This document shows positions 35,938-47,430 of a stretch of 64,000 nucleotides of DNA, in pieces. The notes under the pieces were generated by a model. It saw only the letters and a program-made list of their open reading frames with translations, was not told the DNA's origin and searched no databases. The position numbers were made by a program, and so were the translations under genes. The first letter of the stretch is position 1. Each line of letters begins with the position of its first letter. This DNA comes from Asterias rubens (lineage: Eukaryota > Echinodermata > Asteroidea > Forcipulatida > Asteriidae), in contig NC_047062.1 of NCBI RefSeq assembly GCF_902459465.1, positions 17,057,994-17,121,993 of the forward strand. Reading direction: 5' to 3'.

Positions 35938-37951
35938 ATGTGTCCTCCGAGCTCATTATATATTCATAGCCGCGACGGTCATGAATACGAAACAGATGAA
36001 ATGAGAGGTTTTTCTGACCGGTGCGCCTTGACTGCACATTCCAACCATGCCGCTGCGCTTGGCCTGCATAACTCTGACGTAGCAGTATCGGCATCAGTCT
36101 GGTATCTGTACGTCTTTGGTGGGAACAGCGTGGCATGGCATCTACTTGTACAATACAACGACGACAACAAAAGCGTCGCGCATGGAAAAGCTTCGACGGT
36201 GCATTTGTGCGATTTTGCTGCAAGAAAGTTAAGTCTTGATAAGTTTAAGAGCCAACAAGTTAACGCTCTTCGCCCAGGGTAATGATATATTTATCAATTT
36301 ACCAACGGGGTTTGGAAAAAGCTTGATCTTCCAAGCTTCCACAGTTATTGTGGACTTTTTGAAAGTTGTTGTTGGTGGAAACGATAACCATGATAACGAC
36401 GACATCGGCGCTGACGAGAAATCATTGGTTGTTGTCGTCTTGCCGCTTAAGGCTCTGGCTGTAGATCAGTTAGACCATGGAGGAATGTATTCCGCCATGG
36501 TTAGACCGAGTAAGAAAACTCGGTCTGGAGGCTGCTGATATTACTTCGGATATACCAGATCATGTTTTGGAACAATCGCCCAAGTACTCGATCCTGTTTG
36601 CAAGTCTAGAGAGTCTTTGCTCAAGCAAAGGGAAGGAACTACTGTTGCTGGTCAAAAACAGATGCTGTGGATTGTTTGTTGACGAAAGTCATTGCGTATC
36701 GAAATGGTATGTACCTTTTAAAAATGATTACTATCTGACTATTGTGTGACATTCCAATAATCTTAGGCATCTTGAAGAAAATCACAGTGACATAGCATAG
36801 TGGTAGGCAGTTTTTTTTTTTATTTTTTTTTTTAGAGTTTTGCCATAGTCTCTTGGCTTAAACAAGGTATATATGGTGTATAACTATAATCTCTACTTTG
36901 ATAATTAGTAATTGATGTTCTATTCAATTCATTGCTCAAGAGTCAGTGCTTTTTTCCAAGAATGGTATTGTGGCTGATTTTTATATTACTCTACCTATTT
37001 ACAAACTCAAGTACTTAGAGGGTTATTCCTTTATGCCATTTGGAGTTTATGACAGACCTGTGAATGGCTTCTTGTGAAAAGCTTTGTCAACTAATACCCA
37101 GCAAGCTCTTTCAACCAAGCTTTTTGCATGCCCAGGCTTTCATTCCTTTCATGTTTTTATGACCTATTCACATGGGTGGCTCAGCCTCTGTTCTTTAGTG
37201 AACCATTCTCCATAGTCTCTTATAATGGCTTTAGCTTATAAATATTCAGGCATGTATGCTCCTTTTTTGCAAAGGGCAAGGGTACCAATTCATTTTCTCC
37301 TTGGTAATAAAGGGCACTCTAAAAATTATAGTATAATGAGGAATTTTGTAATTTCTTCAAGTTTCTAGAGTAATTCAAGGGCACTTGAAAACAACACTAA
37401 TCTTTTGAAAACTATTTAAAATGATGACTCTAAACTTAGTTTGAACTACAATGCTTGGCAGCAACCTTTGAAAAAAAAAATACAAAAATAAACAGTCCTC
37501 ATCCCCCTCTTTTTTTGAAAAGCCGGGACTATCAACATATATTTTTTGTATACATGTGGCCTTAATTGACAATCAAGCTTTACAAGGTTTTGTTTTTACC
37601 CAACTTTTTAAAATACTTGTAATTGTTTGCAGCAATGTCATGAAAGGGATTTTATTTTAATTATTTAAAAGAGAGCTAGATTATCTCCATGATGTTTTGC
37701 AAATATCAATACATGTACATTGTTTGTGCTATTGTTTTAACCAAATAATAATTACTTCCTTTTCTACTGTGAACAGGAAAAAGCCAAGAACTTTTAGTCA
37801 AAAAAATTATGGATAATCCACATTTTTAACTTAACATAATTTTTCTTTTTAATTTAACAGGGGTAATTCATCAACCAAGAGTTCAGCATTCCGGAAGTGC
37901 TATGGCCAGCTGGGACAGCTACGCTCCATCCTGAACCAGTCAATTGTTTAA
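35938..37951 (+). pseudogene. RecQ-like DNA helicase, broken N-terminal part
   Basis: Exon 1 (to 36706; start unclear, frame open from 35938) reads FAARKLSLDKFKSQQVNAL, then NDIFINLPTGFGKSLIFQ (Walker A), VVVVLPLKALAVDQL (motif Ia), RKLGLEAADITSD and LFVDESHCVSKW (motif II, DExH). Donor GTATGT at 36707; exon 2 (37861-37951) continues in phase W-GNSSTKSSAFRKCYGQLGQ, LRSILNQSIV, TAA. The order matches family II RecQ helicases, 3'-5' DNA unwinding ATPases. Two lesions break the frame: an extra C near 36276-36279, and a 31-bp insertion at 36477-36507. Motif III onward is absent. It sits inside the 7.9-kb transposon, so it is most likely captured cargo or a decayed transposon gene. Confidence 0.75.
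36469..36507 (+). mobile_element. 23-bp palindrome flanked by 8-bp duplication (footprint)
   Basis: gttagacc (36469-36476), a 23-bp palindromic insert (catggaggaat / attccgccatg arms) at 36477-36499, then gttagacc again (36500-36507). Removing the 31 bp restores the helicase frame. This looks like an hAT-type target duplication with a leftover hairpin. Confidence 0.65.
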
Positions 37952-38104
37952 TATCACGTTTTCACCTGAGGTTGTTTTTAAAACCAAAAATAACTGTACA
38001 TAATTATTTTAATGGCACTTGAATTTTGACCATATTCAATTAAATGGTGATTTTTTGGTTGTAGTCAATGACTATGTGTACATGTATTTGTTTATGTCCA
38101 TATT

Positions 38105-38178
38105 CAATCAAGTGTGAACCATTATTAGCAAACTTTAAGCTGTAGGCACACTGTCCAAACAATGATCAAAAGACAAGT
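38105..38178. repeat. Dispersed direct repeat, copy 1
   Basis: attattagcaaactttaagc and ccaaacaatgatcaaaaga recur at about 39379-39450, 1.27 kb away on the other side of the 311-bp duplication. Confidence 0.7.
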
Positions 38179-38553
38179 CCAATTCAGATAGAACTGTGTG
38201 TTCTCCAATACGACACTATTTTAGAGGGAAGTAGTCAACATGTGTTATTATATTAATTTCATGAACAGTGAGTTTTTACACTGAAACCAAACAATGATTG
38301 TCCTTTCTTCATCCTGTTGTAATAATAAGCACAGTGAACTTGTCTCAATTTTTAAACAACTATTATTGTATCATTGCCAAAGGTTCAAGACAAAAACATG
38401 TTGATTAGGTCTTCTTGTTTTTTTCTTTTTCAAACTGCTCAACATGTAGTCAAATTAAAAAAAGGCTGCTGAAAACGTTAACAACCAAGTAAGATTGTTG
38501 GTGAAAAAAAAGTTGTATAGTATGTTGTAGTTTGCCAACCTCAATGCAAATCT

Positions 38554-39175
38554 GCTTTTTTTCATGGCATTCTATGTATACTAGCAGTGAACAATTTCAT
38601 CCAGCATTTTTGCATCCTGAATGGTAATATTGAGTAGCAAATGATGATTTTGAAAAGCAACTGACACATTGTGCATAGCCTTTTGTTACTGTAACAACCA
38701 ACAAGTTACTGTCTCTTGCACATGAAGTCAGACTGAGACATAGTTTTATCTTGTGGTGTGCTGGTCACATGTAAATTCCTAGTCAAAAACAGTTTACATG
38801 TATGTGGCTATATATCACTGAACAGCATCAACTAATAGGCAGTAAATGTATACCTTTCAAAATTGCTTTTTTTCATGGCATTCTATGTATAATAGCAGTG
38901 AACAATTTCATCCAGCATTTTTGCATCCTGAATGGTAATATTGAGTAGCAAATGATGATTTTGAAAAGCAACTGACACATTGTGCATAGCCTTTTGTTAC
39001 TGTAACAACCAACAAGTTACTGTCTCTTGCACATGAAGTCAGACTGAGACATAGTTTTATCTTGTGGTGTGCTGGTCACATGTAAATTCCTAGTCAAAAA
39101 CAGTTTACATGTATGTGGCTATATATCACTGGACAGCATCAACTAATAGGCAGTAAATGTATACCTTTCAAAATT
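38554..39175. repeat. 311-bp tandem duplication
   Basis: gctttttttcatggcattc at 38554 and 38865; the two copies differ at only a few positions. They lie inside the transposon, downstream of the helicase remnant. Confidence 0.95.
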
Positions 39176-39378
39176 TAAATGATTACCTGCAACTATTTAC
39201 AATCGAGTTACAAAGGCTTCATCTGTTGTTTTAAGTTTTACATACAAGTTCTTTTACTAAAAAATACATGTAAATATGTACATAACTATTTTGATGGCAC
39301 TTGAAATAGATGTTATTAAAATGAATGTCTTTCAATCAATGAAACACTTATCTGTTGTGTATCTTTGTTCAGATTCAA

Positions 39379-39450
39379 TCAAGTGTGGACTATTATTAGC
39401 AAACTTTAAGCTGTACACACACTGTCCAAACAATGATCAAAAGACCAGTC
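39379..39450. repeat. Dispersed direct repeat, copy 2
   Basis: Partner of 38105-38178, about 90 percent identical by eye. Confidence 0.7.
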
Positions 39451-39727
39451 ATATTTTGTCTGGCCCGTTTATCTTGCGGTAATTCACGTTGTTTTTGAAA
39501 GGGCTAATGAGTCCCTTTTCGCAATTAAATTATATCTCTTGCTTTTAATGAAACTTGCCACAGGAAAAAAACAAAGAGACATTTGATTTTTAAATAATCA
39601 CAAAAGATTTTATAAGAAGAGTTGCATTTCTTAGAGAAGCAGTGTGGTTACGACTTAAATTTCTTCAGAAGTTAGTGTAGTGTACAATAACTTATAAGAC
39701 ATTACCAACTTAGTGAACATTTGGATG

Positions 39728-39925
39728 TCAACCAACATTGGCCGAGAACTGTTGTTTAATTTCGTTCCCTATCACTTTGCCCTTTCGCCACTTGGCATCT
39801 TTGGAATCACATTGTTCACATATATTCATACTGGCGGTTGGTGTGATTTCTTCTCCCAAAATTGTGCTTAATACCGATAATAACTGACTGTCTTTCTTTA
39901 ATTTCGAAATTATTGGCAATATCTT
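39728..39925 (-). CDS. Candidate terminal exon near the right TIR
   Basis: After a possible acceptor (acttgtag) the frame reads KILPIISKLKKDSQLLSVLS, TILGEEITPTASMNICEQCD, SKDAKWRKGKVIGNEIKQQF and stops. CEQC could be half of a zinc site. The family is not recognised and no upstream partner is certain. Confidence 0.3.
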   Translation of the reverse strand, partial: KILPIISKLKKDSQLLSVLSTILGEEITPTASMNICEQCDSKDAKWRKGKVIGNEIKQQFSANVG

Positions 39926-40242
39926 CTACAAGTTACAAGTTCTCTGCCGCAAATAAACACCATTGAGTTTTGCCGAGGCGGCCACGGCTCGGCGGCGGTC
40001 CAGTGGCCAGGGAAGTCATTGTTATTATAAATACATTGCAAACTTTTCGGATTTCCACCGCACAACAACAAACGCACATGTGCATTTCCCGGGTTCCCGC
40101 GGCAGCAGCGATGTTTACTCGGACAACGATGCATGCAGGTTACCAGGCTGGCCCGCTTCTCTGTTTCCAGTTGTGCGCGTGCGTAGTATTTTGTTGACCC
40201 ACACGTTGAATATGTATACGGAGGTCACATAACTCAAACATG

Positions 40243-40390
40243 GTACACGGACCAAGACGTTTCTCCGGGGGGAGCGGTGAGTGAACTAAGTCACGTGAGT
40301 CGGTGCGGATTGAGTCGGTGCGGGCGCTGTTGGTGAATTGGCCGCGGTGTGCGTGAAAAGGGAAACGAGAAACGTCTTGCACCAAGACTA
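40243..40390. repeat. Right terminal inverted repeat
   Basis: 148 bp, ending gcaccaagacta, followed directly by the target duplication ggatatgca. Confidence 0.95.
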
Positions 40391-40404
40391 GGATATGCAT
40401 CGTT

Positions 40405-40738
40405 TTTTTCATGCGTGACCTCTATCATGTGTATACTAATTAGTCAAAAGGGCTTGTGGAATTCGGTCATTTTCAGCCTTTTCTGAAAAGTCTCAACCAA
40501 AATATTTAAATGTACCAGTAAATTGAAACGAAGAGCATATCTGTCGTCATGTATAAAAACAAGCGGTTCAACTCAAACGCAACAAGATATTTGTTCATAC
40601 AACACGACAGATATGCTTTCCATTTCAGTGTACTTCTACATTATTTATGTCAATACTTTTCAGATAAGGCCGAAAAAGACTGAATTTCAGAAGCCCTTTG
40701 GACTAATTAGTATTCAAACCGAGGTCACGCATGAAAAA
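40405..40738. mobile_element. TIR MITE (~334 bp) beside the transposon
   Basis: tttttcatgcgtgacc at the left and ggtcacgcatgaaaaa at the right; about 95-bp arms including actaattagtc and aaagggctt. It starts six bases after the transposon's right target duplication. Confidence 0.8.
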
Positions 40739-40837
40739 TCACGCCAACTCGCGCAGGAAAATCACAAAGGAGACTTATTAATGTACTGCGGGTAGACTGC
40801 GGTGCCTCTTTGCTTCTGTTGGTTTGACCCCGGCCCA

Positions 40838-41033
40838 ATTTCTTGAAGCAGCTGATAAGCACAAAAAGTAGCCAAGCACAAACAAATAAGCTTACTAGAC
40901 AAGGTTACCAGCTAAAATTGTATGCCAAAGACGTGTACAATAATTTGTGACAAGTACTGACCCTGTTCAGTTTTGCTAAGCAGTAAATTTTGAAGCAATA
41001 TTATTTTCTGCTGACTCAGCTCTATGAATAAGC
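40838..41033. mobile_element. GGGCCC-family palindromic repeat (diverged)
   Basis: cccaatttcttgaagcagctg ... gacaaggttaccagctaaaat ... tgactcagctctatgaa. Same family as 49609-49857. Confidence 0.5.
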
Positions 41034-41199
41034 ACATCATAAATAAAATCTTTGACATTGTATTTATTCATCATTATTGATTAAAACTTCATCAAATCCA
41101 TGGCCACAATTAATTCAAAAGCAAATAAAAAATGGTGTATTATGGTTTGTCATGGATTTGATACTGTGTAGACTGCAGGTATACCTTAAGGAATGCTGG

Positions 41200-41570
41200 T
41201 CATCATCTCGCCACCCAGCAAGCTCGCCACCGCCCCCTGCAAAGTCTCCCCTAACCGGCTCATCGCACGGGTCGTTACAAAGTTGCCCCCTGACAATGTC
41301 GCCCCAAACAATGTCGCCCCCTGGCAAAGTCTCCCCAGAAAATAAGTAAGGATTCTTGCGGTAGTACAATGTGTATTCAATTAATATTGTATTGGAAAGA
41401 ATATAAAGTAGAGCCTACTGACAATGTCGCCCCGGCCAATGTCGCCCCCTTACGAAGTCGCCCCCAGAAAATAATTAACTGTTTCTATGGTGGATACTTT
41501 GTGGAAATTAAATATTCTTTCGGTAATGGCTTAATTATTGTATTGGAAAGAATATAAGTTAAAGTCTGCT
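41200..41570. repeat. aatgtcgcccc-rich tandem repeat
   Basis: (a)caatgtcgcccc and agtc(t/g)ccccagaaaataa occur several times; attgtattggaaagaatata is at about 41387 and 41537. Non-coding. Confidence 0.6.
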
Positions 41571-41792
41571 TGAGGAAAAAAGTCACCAATAATAATAAAC
41601 TCCATGCACAAAGTTCAAATTTTTGGTAAATGATTTTATTAACGTCGCTCAATTTAAATTTTAACACCAAACAAATACTTAATCTGTTTTGGTTTTTTTA
41701 ACAAATAATATTAATAGGCTAAATAGCAATTACTGAATTACAGATGTAACATTTTACAACAAATCGTAGACTAACTGTTTCTATGTATAGAA

Positions 41793-43314
41793 TTTACATT
41801 TTATAATGTTGTGTATTGTTTACAAAATAACACATGCCAAAATGCCATTCTGATAATTCACTTGTTACTCTGTGAAATGTATAAAGTACTTTCTTTTTTA
41901 TATGCCAAGAAAACGTGTTGCCTTGGACTTCATCATCGTGACAGGCACTGAGCTCTTTTTTCCTCCCAATCATCATGGAGGTAGCCTCCATGCAATCATC
42001 AAGTGAACTAGTGCAAAATGGTCCGACTACTTCAGGACATAATGAGAGGGGAAAATGATTTGTGTATGTTGTTTGAAGAGAACCAGCCAACAAATGCAGC
42101 TTGAATGGTTTTACTAGAGATCTTGAAATTAAAACGTTTGTCATGTGTTGTTGTGAGTAACATTTTACAACAAATCCTTGTGAGGCTTTGCAGTTTATTT
42201 CAAATATTGTGCAAACTAAAGTTAAATACTTTGTTATGCTTTGTTATTATGAATATGAATTAAACAAAAAATAAGAAAACCTTACTTTCAGTGTCTCATT
42301 AGGCTGATTTATCAGAGTTGTTGTTTATAATTGCCCCTTAACACCAATACCAAACGCTTACAGTCGTCATTAATAAGTTGTTTCATAGTCTTTAGTCGGC
42401 AGCGGACAATTGTTGATGTTAAACAGTTGATAAACCATGGCATGGCCTGGACGGACGATATTAGTATGTAAATCATTTTAATGATTTAAACATCGTGTTA
42501 AACTATTTCTGTGACGTCACTAGTTTGTTGAAAGTGTAGACTATTTTTACGAATCTACACTTTCGTTACGAATAAGTGTAGATTCGTAACATAATCTATA
42601 GTTGAGTGTAGATTCATTTCCAACTTCAGTAACTGGCTTTGCTCAAGGCAGTCGCATTATTCGCTCCGAAAAGACGCCGCTGTAAACCCAACCGTATACC
42701 CTGTGCGTGGTGCGTGCGATCACACCGCATGACCCACCCGTATACACACTGTCACATCGTACGACTACTGTGCACTAAGTCATCCGCACTCGTACCACTA
42801 ACCGCATGCGGATAGTGTACGGGGGGCATCGTGTCGTGCGATGTTACGCACAGTGAATACGGGTGGGTTTTTATACGGTACAGCGGCGGTCTTTTTTCGG
42901 AGTGATTAATTCGACTGCCTTGAGCAAGGCTAGTAACTGGCTCAACTTCAAAACTACTGTCTTTCCAAGCTGAAAGACGAAGTGCAACAAAAACACAGCT
43001 GAATTTAAAAAACATTTTCCAGCTAAGAAAAATCACTTTAGTAACACAATTATTGTTAGCTGAGCAACGTTAGTAGTATGTAGCAAGCATTAGTATGCCT
43101 ACAATTATATTTAAAGATGTGACCAGCTGTCGTTTGACAACGTACACGAAACTAGATAGACTACAACTCTAGTGTTGTTACTATTGTCAATGAGAAATCA
43201 AATTCATTGAAACTAGTACATAACCAATGGGGAAATAGTTTATGTCAGAGAATAATACTCTAAAGTGTAGATTCGTGAATATTAATGTACTCGCCTTCGG
43301 CTCGTACATTTTAT
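41793..43314. repeat. Segment C: inverted copy of part of B (left palindrome arm)
   Basis: Near-identical reverse complement of 45243-46722. C and B share the same internal deletion relative to A, so C was derived from a B-type sequence. The space between the arms is 1.93 kb. Confidence 0.92.
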
Positions 43315-43332
43315 CAACATGGAGGTAGCTTG

Positions 43333-43750
43333 GACTCTCCTCTTTAAACAGACACGTTGCCTTGGATCGGACGAGTTGGTCTATAAAAAACCGTTTGTAA
43401 CCGTTTGTTATAAAATGCATTATGGTTGGATGTTTTAAAATTAGAATACAATGATCCACACAAATTTGCCTCGAAATTGCGTGGTTTTCCTTTTACTTTG
43501 CGAACTAACACGGTCGGCCATTTATGGGAGTCAAATTTTTGATATGGGAGTCAAAAATTTGACTCCCATAAATGGCCGACCGTGTTAGTCAACGAGGTAA
43601 AAGGAAAACCGTGCAATTTCGAGGCATGTTTGTGTGGATGGTTGTATTCTACTTTTACAACATCCTTCTACCCAACATGCATTTTATAACAAACGCTTTT
43701 CAAAAACCAACTCGACCGATCCAAGGCAACGTGCCCATGTAAAACAATGA
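43333..43750. mobile_element. Palindromic MITE (~410 bp), copy 2
   Basis: Duplicate of 2700-3115, with the same central palindrome at about 43512-43586. Confidence 0.75.
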
Positions 43751-44335
43751 GCAAGCCTTGTATTGCTCTAATAACTGACCGTGCAAAACTTTTGATTGTT
43801 TGAATTGATGTCATAAATAATGTACGGTTTCATGTCAAAATATAATTGTTTTTCAGAATTTCATTAAGAAATACTAAAGCCCCATGGGCCGGGCTAAGGA
43901 GACCAAAAAATGTGTTTCGTGGATACTCCCCTTTGTTGTATTAGGGTCGCCCCGGCAGCTATTTTTTCCCCCAAACGACATTGCAATGATTTGGAGAAAG
44001 AGCAGGCCAAATTTCATTGTGACGTAATTTTGACGGAAAGAGCCAATTTTGACGGAAAGGGGAAAAAATATTGCAATGTCGTTCGGGGAAAACAAATTCG
44101 CGCCCCGGCCCTATGGTCTTGACTTATGAAACATACCGTTCAAAATTTTGAACAATTTCCGTTGATAACGTGCACAAATAATTTACGTCGGATATTTTCA
44201 TAATTGCCAAAAATAGTAGCGTTTTAAAAACCTATACAAAATATTCAGCTGGGTCAAGATGACCCGTGGGTGTGTTCCCTTGGACAATCCCCTTAGTGAT
44301 GCTTGGCTTAAGTGGTCTTGGGTAAAAAGCTTCAA

Positions 44336-44589
44336 CATAATTATTAGACTTGTGGACAAGTCGTTAAATCGGCCCCACGCGCTGAGATAGTGCCCCCGTC
44401 AACACTGCTCTCGCGCGAACTCACTGCTCTCGCGCGAACTGATGGCTCCCCGATTTCGACTCCTCGAAATAGGGGAGCCATCAGTTCGCGCGAGAGCAGT
44501 GAGTTCGCGCGAGAGCAGCGTTGTCGGGGGAGCACTATCTCAGCGCGTGGGGCCGATTTAACGACTTGTCCACAAGTCTACATAATTAT
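44336..44589. mobile_element. 236-bp near-perfect palindromic MITE with 9-bp TSD
   Basis: Element 44345-44580 with ends TAGACTTGTGGACAAGTCG and the exact complement. Target duplication cataattat at 44336-44344 and 44581-44589. Segment A has the unoccupied site (cataattatt at 3699-3708). The arms hold tctcgcgcgaact twice; the loop is gatttcgactcctcgaaata. Confidence 0.93.
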
Positions 44590-47274
44590 TGGTTTTTGTC
44601 ACAAGAATGTTAAATATTAAACTAATAATTCAATTGACAATCGGATGCCGAAAATTGAACGTCAACTTACTGCAACTCCGTTGTTGGAATCCATTGGTGA
44701 GGAGAAGGCCATCTTTAGGATATTTGTTGATATGTTTGTAATTGTAGCTTGCTAAAGAAAATGTGGCAACTGATGACCAAAACGCACCTCCCAACCACCA
44801 ATGTACGAATGATGGCGACTGGGTGTAACCGTTCACTATATTTTTTTCCTGAATCACACACAATGCCAATTGCGTAAAACTCACCTGGAAATACCCCGAT
44901 TGGAAAACTATGGAAAGCCATAAATGCAAAAAAATGTCACAGCTTAACAATAAATAAACAAAACTGTTGTTAGTTCTATTGGAAATAGAGAAAGGTTTTT
45001 TTTTGGCGGGGGGGGGGGGGGGGAGCCAAATCAGCAATGTTGCCAAGAAATGACCCTTTATGTACTTAGTTAATCTCCCTATCTTTTTTTTTTGGAGGGG
45101 GGGGGGGTCTGCCGCTTTTTCTTATTCAGTTTCTTTATCTCCACTTGTTCGATGTAGTGGTCTTATCATGCACTCTTGATTTCTTATGTCCTCATTCGTC
45201 ACGTCTGTTACGTTAAGGAGAATGGACGGGAAAGTGTAGATACGTGATAAAATGTACGAGCCGAAGGCGAGTACATTAATATTCACGAATCTACACTTTA
45301 GAGTATTATTCTCTGACATAAACTATTTCCCCATTGGTTATGTACTAGTTTCAATGAATTTGATTTCTCATTGACAATAGTAACAACACTAGAGTTGTAG
45401 TCTATCTAGTTTCGTGTACGTTGTCAAACGACAGCTGGTCACATCTTTAAATATAATTGTAGGCATACTAATGCTTGCTACAAGTGATTTTTCTTAGCTG
45501 GAAAATGTTTTTTTAAATTCAGCTGTGTTTTTGTTGCACTTCGTCTTTCAGCTTGGAAAGACAGTAGTTTTGAAGTTGAGCCAGTTACTAGCCTTGCTCA
45601 AGGCAGTCGAATTAATCACTCCGAAAAAAGACCGCCGCTGTACCGTATAAAAACCCACCCGTATTCACTGTGCGTAACATCGCACGACACGATGCCCCCC
45701 CGTACACTATCCGCATGCGGTTAGTGGTACGAGTGCGGATGACTTAGTGCACAGTAGTCGTACGATGTGACAGTGTGTATACGGGTGGGTCATGCGGTGT
45801 GATCGCACGCACCACGCACAGGGTATACGGGTGGGTTTACAGCGGCGTCTTTTCGGAGCGAATAATGCGACTGCCTTGAGCAAGGCTAGCCAGTTACTGA
45901 AGTTGGAAATGAATCTACACTCAACTATAGATTATGTTACGAATCTACACTTATTCGTAACGAAAGTGTAGATTCGTAAAAATAGTCTACACTTTCAACA
46001 AACTAGTGACGTCACAGAAATAGTTTAACACGATGTTTAAATCATTAAAATGATTTACATACTAATATCGTCCGTCCAGGCCATGCCATGGTTTATCAAC
46101 TGTTTAACATCAACAATTGCCCGCTGCCGACTAAAGACTATGAAACAACTTATTAATGACGACTGTAAGCGTTTGGTATTGGTGTTAAGGGGCAATTATA
46201 AACAACAACTCTGATAAATCAGCCTAATGAGACACTGAAAGTAAGGTTTTCTTATTTTTTGTTTAATTCATATTCATAATAACAAAGCATAACAAAGTAT
46301 TTAACTTTAGTTTGCACAATATTTGAAATAAACTGCAAAGCCTCACAAGGCTTATACTCACAACAACACATGACAAACGTTTTAATTTCAAGATCTCTAG
46401 TAAAACCATTCAAGCTGCATTTGTTGGCTGGTTCTCTTCAAACAACATACACAAATCATTTTCCCCTCTCATTATGTCCTGAAGAAGTCGGACCATTTTG
46501 CACTAGTTCACTTGATGATTGCATGGAGGCTACCTCCATGATGATTGGGAGAAAAAAAAGAGCTCAGTGCCTGTCACGATGATGAAGTCCAAGGCAACAC
46601 GTTTTCTTGGCATATAAAAAAGGAAGTACTTTATACATTTCACAGAGTAACAAGTGAATTATCAGAATGGCATTTTGGCATGTGTTATTTTGTAAACAAT
46701 ACACAACATTATAAAATGTAAACTCTTGCGTTGATAATAGAAACACAAAACCCATTTTGGGAAAGGTCAGATGGCTCAACGTTTGGCCAAAAGGAAATAT
46801 TTTGTCCTCAAAAAATTGCCCTTCAGATAAAAAAAAATATCATCAGAAATGTCATACTCAAAAAAATCACAGCATTGGCAATGTTCACTGTTGAACCCTT
46901 TTATAAAATGTAAAATCGCCCATGGCCTCATGCCATTAATGAATCATAAAATCACACCCCATCCTCAAATGGTCTCAGTCTAACATTAAGTCACTTGATC
47001 AAAGATCGAACAAGATCAACAAGGAAAACATCACAATTACGAAAGCACAACAAAAGTCACATTCAAATTGTTTGGACGTTTACTTTTATGGCAATTCAAA
47101 AACATTGCATTTACCATTTTTTTGTACAACACATTTAAAAGGATGAAATTTTGTATTTTTTTCAAATCACTTTAATTGTTGTAACTTGAATAAACTATAC
47201 ATGACTTTCCACCTGCTATACTCTCAATAAACATACCATAAAACAAATCTATGATGATTTCATTTGATTTAGCC

Positions 47275-47430
47275 ACATGACCAAGACAAACATGGGTTTA
47301 TGTCTGACCAAGAAAACACAGGTTTCTGACCAAGAAAAACATGGGTTGATGTCTGACCAAGAAAACACAGGTTTCTGACCAAGAAAGCATGGGTTTATAT
47401 CTGACCAAGAAAACAAAGGTTCATGTCTGG
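47275..47430. repeat. 49-bp minisatellite, about 3 copies (segment B)
   Basis: Same unit as 6430-6950, with far fewer copies. Confidence 0.9.

Larger units (their letters stand above)
32492..40399. mobile_element. 7.9-kb DNA transposon with TIRs, TSD and RecQ-like cargo
   Basis: Element 32501-40390. The left TIR (32501-32647, starting TAGTCTTGGTGCAAGAC) and right TIR (40243-40390) differ by one substitution (32519) and one C. The 9-bp duplication ggatatgca lies at 32492-32500 and 40391-40399. The first bases form a small hairpin, GTCTTG-gtg-CAAGAC. A 9-bp duplication with long TIRs suits the Mutator-like (MULE) superfamily, but I see no transposase, so the element looks non-autonomous. It contains a TIR-proximal exon (32699), a broken RecQ-like helicase (35.9-38.0 kb), nested MITEs and a 311-bp tandem duplication. 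The near-identical TIRs imply recent insertion. Confidence 0.85.
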
